A stretch of 62,568 nt of DNA from positions 1 to 62,568 of IMG/VR virus record IMGVR_UViG_3300044953_000267; one strand, written 5' to 3'. The position numbers and the translations under genes are program-made. Positions 52,377 through 60,946 of the stretch are shown here, one piece after another (position 1 is the stretch's first letter; every line of letters starts with the position of its first letter). The notes below the pieces were generated by a model. It saw only the letters and a program-made list of their open reading frames with translations, was not told the DNA's origin and made no database searches. The stretch comes from a virus.

Positions 52377-52424
52377 AATAGCTTATTAAGCCTATTTTCA
52401 TATATCTCATTTTGAGCATATATG
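52377..52424 (-). promoter_or_regulatory. Two hairpins in the Hsp20 leader
   Basis: Upstream of the Hsp20 ATG the minus strand folds into two stems. One pairs AATAG with CTATT and CTT with AAG (52377-52396). The other pairs CATATAT(G)CTC with GAGATATATG (52399-52424, one bulge). They may be RNA thermometer-like leader structures, but no masked ribosome binding site is clear. Confidence 0.35.
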
Positions 52425-52482
52425 GATGATTTTAATATCATCATCTATTATATATAGCAAAAAAATTATTTTTCAATTTTTT

Positions 52483-53412
52483 TTATTCAATTGGATTTGG
52501 TGGAGGTAAATTTTTTTTAGTATACTCACTAATAGTTCTATTTTTAAAGTTTATGCCTGCATATATTTCATACTCATGTAAAGATCTAATATTGCCAAAT
52601 CCATATTTGCCTATATTTTCATTATTTTCAAACAATTGCTTGTATCGATTCATAGACTTTTTATCCAAATCATACCAATTATATTTACTTTTATTAATAA
52701 TTTTATTGTGATCTTCCCAATGCTTGTGTCTATAAGCTCTATCATATTGATGCCATCCTATAATTTTATGCGGGTGATATAAATCATAGCCATGAGTAAA
52801 TGCTCGTACTCCTATGTTTGTTTCTTCACCAAAAAAATAGTAATTAGGATCATATGGAACTTTCTTAATAAAATCACCATCTACAAACGCAAAATGTCCA
52901 CTAAAAAAACGAGATGGAACAGGATATTTAATATTTTTTATATTTGGAATTTGTTCGGGAACAAAAAACAATGGTCCTTCATCCAAAAACTTTTCCAAAT
53001 TCATCTGCCATACTTCTTTTTTATAAATCTTTTTACACGAATCAAAATGTGGCAAATATGCTGTTAATAAAGGATTGGAACTTCCTAAACTTTTACATTG
53101 ATCATATAACTTATATAGTTTTGTATCCCACCCTTTTACAAATCTATGATGTGAATCTAATTGCAATATAAAATCTTCATCTTTATATTCTTTTTGTATC
53201 AAACTTCTTGCCCAACAAACACCTTTACTTTCGTTATACGGTATATCAATGTACTTGATATATTTTTTAATAGGTAAAATAGATTCATTAGAATCATGTT
53301 GCCATGCAACAACAATTCGTAGTCGTTTTGGATAATCTGCATTTTTTATTAAATCTAATACAGTTGGTATTAGTTGTGGATCTCTATAACTTGCGATTTG
53401 TACAAATATCAT
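52483..53412 (-). CDS. Glycosyltransferase of the GlcNAc (GT60-like) family
   Basis: 309 residues. The start IFVQIASYRDPQLIPTVLDL and later PKRLRIVVAWQHDSN match the start of UDP-GlcNAc transferases related to the Skp1 enzyme. FILQLDSHHRFVKGWD gives the metal-binding DxH site (about 82-97). FFSGHFAFVDGDFI and YYFFGEETNIGVRAFTHGYD supply acceptor and sugar residues. It probably modifies phage DNA, virion proteins or host envelope. It lies upstream of Hsp20 in its own small operon, beside fibre genes. Confidence 0.85.
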   Translation of the reverse strand: MIFVQIASYRDPQLIPTVLDLIKNADYPKRLRIVVAWQHDSNESILPIKKYIKYIDIPYNESKGVCWARSLIQKEYKDEDFILQLDSHHRFVKGWDTKLYKLYDQCKSLGSSNPLLTAYLPHFDSCKKIYKKEVWQMNLEKFLDEGPLFFVPEQIPNIKNIKYPVPSRFFSGHFAFVDGDFIKKVPYDPNYYFFGEETNIGVRAFTHGYDLYHPHKIIGWHQYDRAYRHKHWEDHNKIINKSKYNWYDLDKKSMNRYKQLFENNENIGKYGFGNIRSLHEYEIYAGINFKNRTISEYTKKNLPPPNPIE

Positions 53413-53435
53413 GGATATAACACATAAATTTATCT

Positions 53436-54839
53436 TTAATACATATTTTGAGTTACCACAGCGTATATAACTGTATTATTTTTTGCACCAGATCCTTTTG
53501 GTCCTAGATTCGATGTATTTACTGAATAAAAAGTGAAAAAATCTGCACGAGCTGCATTTCCAGTAGAGATAGCCGGTTGACTTCCATTTTTCCAAACGAT
53601 AGGACAATCAAACGTTTCTCCACTGCTGCTTAAAAAGGATCCTGTAAAATAAATTTTACCATTCCACGAACCATTATTCTCATATGCTTGATTGACTATT
53701 ACGTTTAAATGAGTACCCTGACTCATTGTTATAGATGCGGTTCCGTCATTTTGGAGTTCAATATACTTTGTTGCGTAATTTTCCGAGTTCAAACTGATAA
53801 CTTGTCCCTGTTGTGTAATTGCAAGATAGGAATCACTCTTTAACTTTAATCCTCCGTTAACTTCTAATCTTCCTCCCATGTAAGTTTTACCACTACTACT
53901 TACACAAAAAGTAACATTATTTGTTGATCCACTACCATAATATACTTCAATCGCTTTGTGTAAATGATCAACAGTAGGATTTGCACTACTTCCACTATAA
54001 ATCTGAATCATTAATCTTGATTCGTGATTTTCTGAACTGGAATCAACACCGATATTAAATGTACCATCTTTTGAAATACTTTGCACTCCTGCCAATGGCC
54101 AGAAATAAAATCCGTTTGAACGCATTCGCATTACTCTTAAAATACCATATGCAAGATTATCTGCTGTATAATCTTTTCCTCCAAATGTCCAATTATTAGA
54201 TCCTGTATATGATATCCATTCAAATGAACCTCTTCCCCAACTTGCACTTAATGGACTTCCAAATGTATAATAATAACCATCTGCTCCTACTGTAAATATC
54301 ATTGCATCTGATGCAGTTGTAAGACTATCTAAAATTAACGAACTATTAAAAGTTGAACTAACTTGTATAATCGGTTGTGAATTTCCATAAACACGCAAAT
54401 ATTTATTTGTACCATGTACTTGAAAATTATCTGTAGAAATATTGCTACTACTTACAGAAGAATAATACATGCTCGCATCTGTCAAACTATTTGCAGAGTT
54501 CCACTTTGTAAAATATTGTGCTGTACCAGTTCCAATTAGTCCTCCTGCATTTTGTGCATAACTTGCAGATAATGCATAACTAGCACTATTAACAGTACCA
54601 ACTACTCTTGAACCAGTAACAAATGATGCAGTCAATGCATTATTAGCCCAACTAGAAGTACCTGTTAATGTTCCAATAAAACTTCCCGTAAAACTACCAG
54701 TGCTCAAAAAAGATTGTAATGAAGATATAGGTGCTCTGTGTGTAGTTAAACTACTACTCTTATTTACAGGAAAATAATCACTGCTAGTAATTGTTCCTAC
54801 AAATTCATTTAATTCACTTATTTTTACACTTGTTGACAT
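53436..54839 (-). CDS. Tail fibre-like protein with SASYA repeats
   Basis: 467 residues. It starts MSTSVKISELNEFVGTITSS, a typical start of short fibre proteins, followed by repeats such as GTLTGTSSWANNALTASF and NSASYALSASYAQNAG (about 55-100). A beta-rich body with GSS and Gly/Asn turns and a C-terminal domain with GNAARADFFTFYSVNTS follow. No chaperone or peptidase motif is visible. Together with the next gene it forms a fibre pair next to glycosyltransferases. Confidence 0.75.
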   Translation of the reverse strand: MSTSVKISELNEFVGTITSSDYFPVNKSSSLTTHRAPISSLQSFLSTGSFTGSFIGTLTGTSSWANNALTASFVTGSRVVGTVNSASYALSASYAQNAGGLIGTGTAQYFTKWNSANSLTDASMYYSSVSSSNISTDNFQVHGTNKYLRVYGNSQPIIQVSSTFNSSLILDSLTTASDAMIFTVGADGYYYTFGSPLSASWGRGSFEWISYTGSNNWTFGGKDYTADNLAYGILRVMRMRSNGFYFWPLAGVQSISKDGTFNIGVDSSSENHESRLMIQIYSGSSANPTVDHLHKAIEVYYGSGSTNNVTFCVSSSGKTYMGGRLEVNGGLKLKSDSYLAITQQGQVISLNSENYATKYIELQNDGTASITMSQGTHLNVIVNQAYENNGSWNGKIYFTGSFLSSSGETFDCPIVWKNGSQPAISTGNAARADFFTFYSVNTSNLGPKGSGAKNNTVIYAVVTQNMY

Positions 54840-54850
54840 ATTATTTTAAA

Positions 54851-56626
54851 TTAAGTTAATCCTACACATGGTGATTTTCCTACAATTCCTAATTGAACTT
54901 CTCCATTACCTCTAGTAATATATGACCAATACTTTTCATCTCCGGTAGTAGTATCATACTCTAAAGAAAATTGTGGATCCCAGTCATTATCATATGTAAA
55001 ATCTTTGTACGATTGTATTACAACTGCTTTTTCGTAATTTAATTGGCTAAATCTAGTTGCATCGGGTTGTTGAAACCACTCTCCTATATTAGCAGAATTG
55101 TATCCATTTATATTAAATACGTGACATGCACCACATCCAGATGTAATTAAATATAATCTTTTCTTAATAGGATTATAATTCGTAGAAAAAATATACTGAT
55201 TTTTATATGCTTCAAGTTTATAAAACGCTGCCCAGTTTGTAATATTTGCTTGAGCAGCAGAACCTATTAAATTCATCGGATATGAATTGTGAAGTGCTTG
55301 GTATGTATAAGTTGTTCCATTATAATAGATTTTATACATTTGCATGCCACTTAATGTACCCCTATTGACTCTACTTGCCATCATATAAAATGTAGGATTA
55401 GTAGTAGTTGCATTATTATCATTTTGATTTGCAGTTGTATTTACATATACACAACGTAATCCTTGCCAAGCTGCTCCTATGCTTCTACTAATTGCAGTTG
55501 GTGTACTAGATATATTGCTCAATACATTTATAAAACCACTAGCATCACCATATACAATACGGTCTATATTTCCTCCAAGACCTTTAGCATCGTCATATTT
55601 TTGAATTGAAAAAAATCCACCTATTGCAAGATCACTAGGATAACGATCATATACAAATTCAATATCATGATTTACTTGATCTTGTCTAATAATTTGACAG
55701 TACCATTGAGATCCTAATCCTTTATAAGATGCTATATAATGATAATCGCCATATGTAATACTACCTAACGGATCTTTGATATTGAATGATTGTGCAGAAG
55801 TAACTCCATATGTAGTTGTTGCGTTTGCAGTTTGTGCATAAACTGCATAACTAGCAGTTAAACTATAACTTGCTGATGCAGCGTTACTCGAACTAAATGA
55901 ATAACTTGATGTTCTAGCATTTGATGCAGATCTAGCGTTAGTTGCGTAAGATGATGTGCCTAGAAATCCAACTTCGTTTACTACACTTGATGTAAAACTA
56001 GAAGCAGATATAGACCCACTCAATGTTAATAAAGAGACAGTTCCTGTTACTGAATCTGGTTGAAATGTAAATGAGCTTTTTCCATTGAATAAGCCAACAG
56101 GATCATGATATTGAACTGAATATTGACTTCCTCCCGGACTTACAGTACTGCCGCTTATACCTGATAATGTAACTATAATATTATTACTTTCAACATCTTC
56201 ACTGACTGTCACACCACCTGTTCCAGTAATATTTTTAAAAGTCAAATTTGGTCCGTTTCCGTTTGCTACAACAGATCCGCCTCCAACACCTACACTTTCA
56301 GCAGTTACACTCAACGAATTTAATGCATAGCTAGAAGTCTTAGCATAACTTGAACTTCTTGAATTAACTGACCAACTACTTGTTCCTAAAAAACCAACTT
56401 CATTGACCACACTAGAGGTAAAACTGGAACCAGATACGGAGCCAGAAAAAGTAAAATTGCTGCCATTTTTATTTATACCTAAAGTTGAAACAGTGTATGC
56501 TCCAAAATCTCCCGCTGTTATTTTTTTAGTTTCCTGATGTGTTAAATCTGTTATATAAAGCAAATCAGTAGACTGTACTTCAGCGGTGGTATATGCATTT
56601 AAATCTGTAATTATTTTGCTGGCCAT
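54851..56626 (-). CDS. Tail fibre-like protein with duplicated SFTSSVVNEVGFLGT module
   Basis: 591 residues. The first ~90 residues start MASKIITDLNAYTTAEVQST. A module containing SFTSSVVNEVGFLGTSS and SSYAxxSSYA repeats occurs twice (about 67-108 and 209-250), separated by a Gly-rich linker. The C-terminal half (about 285-591) is a globular beta-rich domain (YHYIASYKGLGSQWYCQIIR, ITSGCGACHVF), probably receptor-binding. It lies 11 bases upstream of the other fibre gene and starts after a 26-base gap from phoH. Confidence 0.75.
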   Translation of the reverse strand: MASKIITDLNAYTTAEVQSTDLLYITDLTHQETKKITAGDFGAYTVSTLGINKNGSNFTFSGSVSGSSFTSSVVNEVGFLGTSSWSVNSRSSSYAKTSSYALNSLSVTAESVGVGGGSVVANGNGPNLTFKNITGTGGVTVSEDVESNNIIVTLSGISGSTVSPGGSQYSVQYHDPVGLFNGKSSFTFQPDSVTGTVSLLTLSGSISASSFTSSVVNEVGFLGTSSYATNARSASNARTSSYSFSSSNAASASYSLTASYAVYAQTANATTTYGVTSAQSFNIKDPLGSITYGDYHYIASYKGLGSQWYCQIIRQDQVNHDIEFVYDRYPSDLAIGGFFSIQKYDDAKGLGGNIDRIVYGDASGFINVLSNISSTPTAISRSIGAAWQGLRCVYVNTTANQNDNNATTTNPTFYMMASRVNRGTLSGMQMYKIYYNGTTYTYQALHNSYPMNLIGSAAQANITNWAAFYKLEAYKNQYIFSTNYNPIKKRLYLITSGCGACHVFNINGYNSANIGEWFQQPDATRFSQLNYEKAVVIQSYKDFTYDNDWDPQFSLEYDTTTGDEKYWSYITRGNGEVQLGIVGKSPCVGLT

Positions 56627-56652
56627 ATTTCATTAATATATATAAATATACA

Positions 56653-57390
56653 TCATTTTAAATTTTTTATTTTTTTAATAATATATTTTACCAAACCGCT
56701 TCTTACAATATCGTCTTCTGTAAATTTAAATGTAAAAATACCATTTTGGCGACTTTCTTCATCATCAAAATGATTCATCATCTTTAAAAATCCACTTTTA
56801 CCACCAATATCAGCTTGATCTGGATCTCCAAGTACAAAAACTTTGCTAAATTCACCAATTCTGGTAATTAAAGTTACTAGTTCTTTTTGTGTCATATTTT
56901 GAGATTCATCTGCTACGATACACTTAGCATTCCAGTTTAATCCTCTCAAAAATCCTATAGGAACACTACTTATACGACCGTCTTTTTCCAAAACATCTAC
57001 TTCACGCTTTGGTAATAACTCAGATAACTTTTCTAATAATGGTTGTATATATGGTTCCATTTTTTCATCGGCTTCTCCCGGAAGAAATCCAATTTTACTA
57101 TCACTGCTTTCAACTGCACTTCTTAAATACAATAAATCACTGACTTTCTTTTGATTTAATAACATTAATGCCACATAAATACTTACATAAGTTTTACTAG
57201 TTCCCGCAGGACCGCTGATAAAAATTAATTTTGTATTTTTATCAAGTGCAAGTTCAATAAATTTTTTTTGCTTTTCTGTAAACTCCTTTCTTACTGTTAT
57301 ATTTAATTCATTTTTAATTTTTTCCTTTTGTGGTATAACTGGACTAGTGTCTTTTTTATTTTTTTTATTTTTTTTATTTTTCATGCGCAT
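56653..57390 (-). CDS. phoH: PhoH-like ATPase
   Basis: 245 residues. Walker A is GPAGTSKT (60-67), Walker B CIVADESQNM near 160, and FVLGDPDQADIGG and RSAVESSDSKIGFLPG are conserved PhoH segments. The N-terminus has an unusual KNKKNKKNKK run. PhoH is a cytoplasmic NTPase found in many marine phages, with a possible RNA-related role. It is not a phosphate transporter. Its start overlaps the preceding gene by 17 bases. Confidence 0.93.
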   Translation of the reverse strand: MRMKNKKNKKNKKDTSPVIPQKEKIKNELNITVRKEFTEKQKKFIELALDKNTKLIFISGPAGTSKTYVSIYVALMLLNQKKVSDLLYLRSAVESSDSKIGFLPGEADEKMEPYIQPLLEKLSELLPKREVDVLEKDGRISSVPIGFLRGLNWNAKCIVADESQNMTQKELVTLITRIGEFSKVFVLGDPDQADIGGKSGFLKMMNHFDDEESRQNGIFTFKFTEDDIVRSGLVKYIIKKIKNLK

Positions 57391-57721
57391 TTAATTTATA
57401 TGTAATTACGTTTAGTTTGTTTTCCAGACTTTTAACTCGTTTACACAATTCATATTTTTCAGTTTCAATATAATATTTATAAACATTTTCTAAATTATGC
57501 TTGAAATGATCATATGATAATATAACAACAAAGTCTGAACTTTTAAATTTAAAAACTTCTACGACCTGTAAATTTTTTTCTAATGCATATTCGATTGATG
57601 TAACCACTTGTTCTGTCATTGTCGTTTTATTATTGATTATAAACGAATTCATCTCTTTGAAATTAGATGGCAAAACATAAGGAGTATATACGACTTTTTT
57701 GGTTTTAATTTTTTTTGTCAT
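57374..57721 (-). CDS. Unknown small protein upstream of phoH
   Basis: 115 residues from the ATG at 57721 (MTKKIKTKKVVYTPYVLPSN). An upstream in-frame ATG at 57769 would overlap the preceding terminator and is not chosen. The body has a basic start, EQVVTSIEYALEKNLQVVEV and a C-terminal coiled helix. It resembles small phage proteins that precede phoH. The function is unknown. Confidence 0.7.
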   Translation of the reverse strand: MTKKIKTKKVVYTPYVLPSNFKEMNSFIINNKTTMTEQVVTSIEYALEKNLQVVEVFKFKSSDFVVILSYDHFKHNLENVYKYYIETEKYELCKRVKSLENKLNVITYKLNAHEK

Positions 57722-57761
57722 ACACAAATAAATAGAAGAAAGTAAAATACAAAAACAAAAA

Positions 57762-57790
57762 AACGTCATTGATTTTATGTCAATGACGTT
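57762..57790 (-). terminator. Rho-independent terminator
   Basis: A perfect 11-bp stem (aacgtcattga / tcaatgacgtt) with a 7-base loop, followed on the minus strand by TTTTTGTTTTTG. It ends the operon whose last gene stops at 57822. Confidence 0.9.
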
Positions 57791-57821
57791 AAGTTTTTAT
57801 ATATCTGTATATATTATATTT

Positions 57822-58073
57822 TTACTTTTTCTTTTTTGTGAAAACAACCTTCTTTTGTTTCTTTGCCTTAACTGGCTTTGCTTCAGTCTTAACTTCTTTC
57901 TTTTGAACACCAGTGGCAATTTCTGTCAATCTACGTTTGGCAGTGTTATTCCATCGTGATCTTGTTCTGTAATCTACTTGTTCAAACGTCTTTCTTAAAC
58001 TAAGCAACTTATTAATTTCATCTGACGTTGTTGCATTCGCAATTTGCTCTCTCAAACCATGTGTATTATTCAT
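57822..58073 (-). CDS. Small basic protein with Lys-rich tail
   Basis: 83 residues. A helical N-terminus (GLREQIANATTSDEINKLLS) and WNNTAKRRLTEIATGVQ are followed by a tail with KTEAKPVKAKKQKK and FTKKKK, like histone H1-type tails. It could bind DNA or a ribosome, but no family is recognised. It follows the 73-residue gene by 2 bases and is followed by a terminator. Confidence 0.7.
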   Translation of the reverse strand: MNNTHGLREQIANATTSDEINKLLSLRKTFEQVDYRTRSRWNNTAKRRLTEIATGVQKKEVKTEAKPVKAKKQKKVVFTKKKK

Positions 58074-58075
58074 AA

Positions 58076-58297
58076 TTAATAAACCTTATGCTTCTTTTCG
58101 TTATATTCTTCAACAACAATTTTAGTTCCATCCGGCCAACGAGAAATAATTTTCTTCCAATGTTCAACTTCATCAGAAGCAGATTCAATAGAATCATAAT
58201 CCTTCTCACTGACACGAACACCACTGCGAGTAACAACATACTTCTTTTTAGAGGCAGTTCCAACATTATTTTCTTGCTTACCAACTTTGGTTGTCAT
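58076..58297 (-). CDS. Small unknown protein
   Basis: 73 residues. It has a Lys-rich start (KQENNVGTASKKKYVVTRSG), then DYDSIESASDEVEHWKKIIS and WPDGTKIVVEEY. The reading frame was chosen over an overlapping frame because composition is typical and the stop is 2 bases from the next start. Confidence 0.65.
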   Translation of the reverse strand: MTTKVGKQENNVGTASKKKYVVTRSGVRVSEKDYDSIESASDEVEHWKKIISRWPDGTKIVVEEYNEKKHKVY

Positions 58298-58342
58298 ATA
58301 TATTACACTTTTTATTGTTTATATTATTTGGTTTTGAGTAAA

Positions 58343-58369
58343 AAATACATGATAACCAGTCATGTATTT
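58343..58369 (-). terminator. Terminator overlapping the end of a gene
   Basis: A 10-bp AT-rich stem (aaatacatga / tcatgtattt) with a 7-base loop, followed by six T on the minus strand. The stem includes the TGA stop of the gene ending at 58360, so stop and terminator overlap. Confidence 0.6.
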
Positions 58370-58626
58370 AAATTTTTTTCTAAATAAGACAGAAGTTCTT
58401 TCGCCTTATCCTTGTTTAAGACTACCATATCAGTATATGGATGTCCAGTTTTTATAAAATGCCAGATACATCTCAACTTATCAGTCCAAGAAGTATATCT
58501 TCCTTCAAATCCTCTTTCATACATACTAATGTAAAATTCATCTTCGTTTACATCTTTTTCAAAAAGTAATCCGTGACTATAACAGTCGCACATTATAAAT
58601 ATATCTTTTTTAGATTGATTATTCAT
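58360..58626 (-). CDS. Conserved small phage protein
   Basis: 88 residues. The pattern CDCYSHGLLFEKDVNEDEFY, then GFEGRYTSWTDKLRCIWHFI and HPYTDMVVLNKDKAKELL is one I recall from small proteins of many T4-like phages. The function is unknown. It is four bases overlapped with the upstream gene. Confidence 0.75.
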   Translation of the reverse strand: MNNQSKKDIFIMCDCYSHGLLFEKDVNEDEFYISMYERGFEGRYTSWTDKLRCIWHFIKTGHPYTDMVVLNKDKAKELLSYLEKNLNT

Positions 58627-59072
58627 TCTATTATTCTACATTTTTCTTTTTTTATTGGGTGTAGTGCAACACTTTCATAATAAAAATATTGCATTTGATC
58701 AAATGTTTGATTATAAACTTTTACTCCTCCTCTTGGAAAAGAGGGCTTACCAGCATCAATATATTCTACAAAATATATTTTATAAAATGTGGGATATTTA
58801 GCAACTATAACTCTTGATCCAGTGTCAGTATCTTTACTTATTTTTTTATCAGACGGAATGTTTGCAAAAACAAGATGACATACAGTAGATGGAGGAAACA
58901 CTTTATTGATTGGTCGAAATACATTTGTTATTTCTGTTTGTTCCAATTCTTCCTCAGAGATGTCTGGTTTTTTTGATGTCGATACTTTTTTCTTTTTAAC
59001 ATCAGAGTCTAATATCTCATGTTTAATTTTAGTTTTTGCGACATTTTTAATACTGGATTTCTTTTTACGCAT
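58623..59072 (-). CDS. Unknown small protein with basic start
   Basis: 149 residues. The Lys-rich N-terminus (RKKKSSIKNVAKTKIKHEIL) and acidic middle are followed by a beta domain (VIVAKYPTFYKIYFVEYIDA, GGVKVYNQTF). No family is recognised. Coupled by ATGA to the previous gene. Confidence 0.65.
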   Translation of the reverse strand: MRKKKSSIKNVAKTKIKHEILDSDVKKKKVSTSKKPDISEEELEQTEITNVFRPINKVFPPSTVCHLVFANIPSDKKISKDTDTGSRVIVAKYPTFYKIYFVEYIDAGKPSFPRGGVKVYNQTFDQMQYFYYESVALHPIKKEKCRIIE

Positions 59073-59073
59073 A

Positions 59074-59247
59074 TTAGTCTATTGAGTTATAACAGTTTTT
59101 ACATAATTGTCCGGCTCCCTCAATATAACCATATCTCTCTGATACATCTTTAGTTAAAGGAATATTAGTTTCGACTTTACAAACAATACATTTTTCAAAT
59201 TGAATTACTTCAAAGTCATTTTCTTTTTTAATAATTGTATTATTCAT
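59074..59247 (-). CDS. Small zinc-ribbon-like protein (57 residues)
   Basis: Starts MNNTIIKKENDFEVIQFEKC. Cys pairs CIVC (20-23) and CKNC (49-52) form a putative treble-clef or zinc ribbon, with GYIEGAGQL between. It lies one base upstream of the 149-residue gene. The function is unknown. Confidence 0.65.
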   Translation of the reverse strand: MNNTIIKKENDFEVIQFEKCIVCKVETNIPLTKDVSERYGYIEGAGQLCKNCYNSID

Positions 59248-59250
59248 AAT

Positions 59251-59511
59251 TTATTCAACTTGTTTAGTATACATTACTTTCCCCTCAGATGTATAGTACG
59301 CTCTATATACAGTCTCAACAATATTAGTAGTTTGTGTTACATTTGTTGATTGTTTTGAATATTCTATGTAGTCATTCATTATTCTTTTAATTTTACCTTC
59401 TTTTGCGACTTCGTTCAACGCAGGTTCGTAACTGTATCTAAGTATAGTACAACCAGATTGAGTAAGCAATCAAAAAAGTAACCAACAATTTATTAATTTT
59501 TTTATTTCCAT
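59251..59511 (-). pseudogene. Small lipoprotein gene interrupted by an in-frame TGA
   Basis: From the ATG at 59511 the frame reads MEIKKLINCWLLF, then TGA at 59470-59472 (codon 14), then LLTQSGCTILRYSY and 60 more residues to the stop at 59251. With the stop ignored this is a signal peptide with an SGC lipobox and a small outer-membrane lipoprotein-like body (YEPALNEVAKEGKIKRI). Without it the part from TTG at 59469 has no signal. It could be a decayed lysis or surface lipoprotein, or TGA may be misread or a sequencing error. Confidence 0.6.
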
Positions 59512-59526
59512 ATTATATAATTCATA

Positions 59527-60297
59527 TTAACTAAAATTTTTATCAGATTCTTGTATATATGTAATATTTTTAGGTTCTTTAATGACTCCTGTATTTAAAA
59601 ACGAATAACTATAACTATATTTACCGATGTGAGACAATCTTATAGTTGTATCACAATATAATTTTATTCCAATTTGTCTTAGTCTATGACAAAATGCAAA
59701 ATCTTCTCCTAGATATTCATCATCAAGAAGTATTGGATAAAAATATGGATATACATTATATTGTCCTCCCCATATTTTCACTTTTTTCATGTTTAAATCT
59801 TTTGCCATTTTTTCATATACACTTCTGTGAGTATACATAAATCCAGTGGCAGAATAATTTACTTCATACAATCTTCCTTGTTCACCTAACTTTACTTTAG
59901 TATCAACAAATTGGGTAGTTAATGAAGGCCAACCTTTTACACTATAAGGAGCACTTACAAATAATAACTTGTGATTTATTATTTTTTCTACATCATGTGG
60001 CCAAAATGCAACATCAGCGTCAATCCAAAACAAATGTTCGAATCCTGAATCTAATGCTTCTTGTGCCATTGCACATCTTCCTTGATCAATCGCAGACCAA
60101 CCATATCTTCGCCAAACTGTATATCCTAAATTTTCCAATTTTCGTAAAGATTCATCAACAGATGGTTCGATGCTATTAGAAACTGGTACTAAAATTACAA
60201 CAGATTTAGGAATAACCTTATTTGAAAGTACATTTTTTAAATCTTTTTGTTTCTTTTCACGAAACTTCCTAAATAAATTGACAATATAATCTATCAT
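59527..60297 (-). CDS. GT-A-type glycosyltransferase
   Basis: 256 residues. An N-terminal basic helix is followed by a Rossmann-like domain: SVVILVPVSNS, GRCAMAQEALDSGFEHLF, FWIDADVAFWPHD (DxD metal site), then YLGEDFAFCHRLRQIGIKLY (catalytic ED) and IRLSHIGKYSYS. It probably transfers sugar to virion protein, DNA or surface polymer. It is encoded away from the GT60-like gene but in the same late region. The precise sugar and acceptor are unknown. Confidence 0.85.
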   Translation of the reverse strand: MIDYIVNLFRKFREKKQKDLKNVLSNKVIPKSVVILVPVSNSIEPSVDESLRKLENLGYTVWRRYGWSAIDQGRCAMAQEALDSGFEHLFWIDADVAFWPHDVEKIINHKLLFVSAPYSVKGWPSLTTQFVDTKVKLGEQGRLYEVNYSATGFMYTHRSVYEKMAKDLNMKKVKIWGGQYNVYPYFYPILLDDEYLGEDFAFCHRLRQIGIKLYCDTTIRLSHIGKYSYSYSFLNTGVIKEPKNITYIQESDKNFS

Positions 60298-60317
60298 AAT
60301 AATATAAATAAGTAGTA

Positions 60318-60800
60318 CTAATTTTTAAAATATTTAATAACTTTGCGCCCACCTTCAAATTCTTTTACAACTTCTTGTTTATCAAATAAATGCTCAAAAG
60401 GTGGCATATATGTATCTCCTTCATATTTTCCATTTACATGAGTGACATGAAATTCTGTAATATATGGAAGAAATAACGCATAAGTCTTTGCACCACCAAT
60501 ACATATCAGATTTGGTTGAGATTCTTTAATTACTAAGATATTTTGAAATGATTTATAGCATAACGCACTATTAAAAATTGGATCATAAGAATCTTCATAC
60601 CCGTTAGATGTTGATGTTACAACTATTATATTTCTATTTCTAAGAGGAGGTAGAGTATCAAACGTTCTATGTCCACAAAATAATATTTTATTAGTAGTAA
60701 ACTATTTAAAATACTTAAAATCATCTTTTATAGTTGGCCACGTAAGTCCTCCATTTTTACCCACGGCTCTGTTTTCAGACATCGCCATTATTGCTTTCAT
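60318..60800 (-). pseudogene. frd: Dihydrofolate reductase gene interrupted by an in-frame TAG
   Basis: From the ATG at 60800 the frame reads MKAIMAMSENRAVGKNGGLT, WPTIKDDFKYFK, then TAG at 60702-60704 (codon 33). It continues with CGHRTFDTLP, NIIVVTSTS, LICIGGAKTYALFLPYITEF and HVTHVNGKYEGDTYMP to codon 161. The whole is a normal-length DHFR (T4 frd is similar), with the NADPH site IGGA and the folate-site start. It is broken by one amber codon where family members have a coding codon such as Glu. DHFR supports dNTP synthesis. No ATG follows the stop closely, so the second part alone is unlikely to be made. Confidence 0.85.
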
Positions 60801-60803
60801 AAC

Positions 60804-60890
60804 TTATTTGTAAAAATTTGGAGTTCTCCAATGTGGTTCTATAATAATTTTACCGTTAACATATAACTTTGCTCTATATTTATATTTCAT
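60804..60890 (-). CDS. Very small protein (28 residues)
   Basis: Frame from 60890: MKYKYRAKLYVNGKIIIEPH, then WRTPNFYK. It has protein-like composition (Trp, His, Tyr) and sits three bases upstream of the DHFR start, so it may be a genuine small gene in the DHFR operon. No family is recognised. Confidence 0.4.
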   Translation of the reverse strand: MKYKYRAKLYVNGKIIIEPHWRTPNFYK

Positions 60891-60946
60891 AACTTGATTA
60901 GTATACTAAAAAATTTATCAACGTCAAGACTTTGGTGTGTAAAAAA

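Noticed and set aside
52366-52419. Longer Hsp20 start
   Set aside because: Adds an unlikely extension encoded in the hairpin leader. MSIIKYKTP at 52365 fits the family start.
58066-58284. 72-residue frame overlapping the small gene at 58076-58297
   Set aside because: Different frame of the same DNA, Leu-rich composition of a shadow, no fit with neighbour spacing.
6887-60800. Whole-genome reassignment of TGA to Trp
   Set aside because: Trp is TGG throughout and TGA ends several intact genes in ATGA overlaps, so recoding cannot be general.
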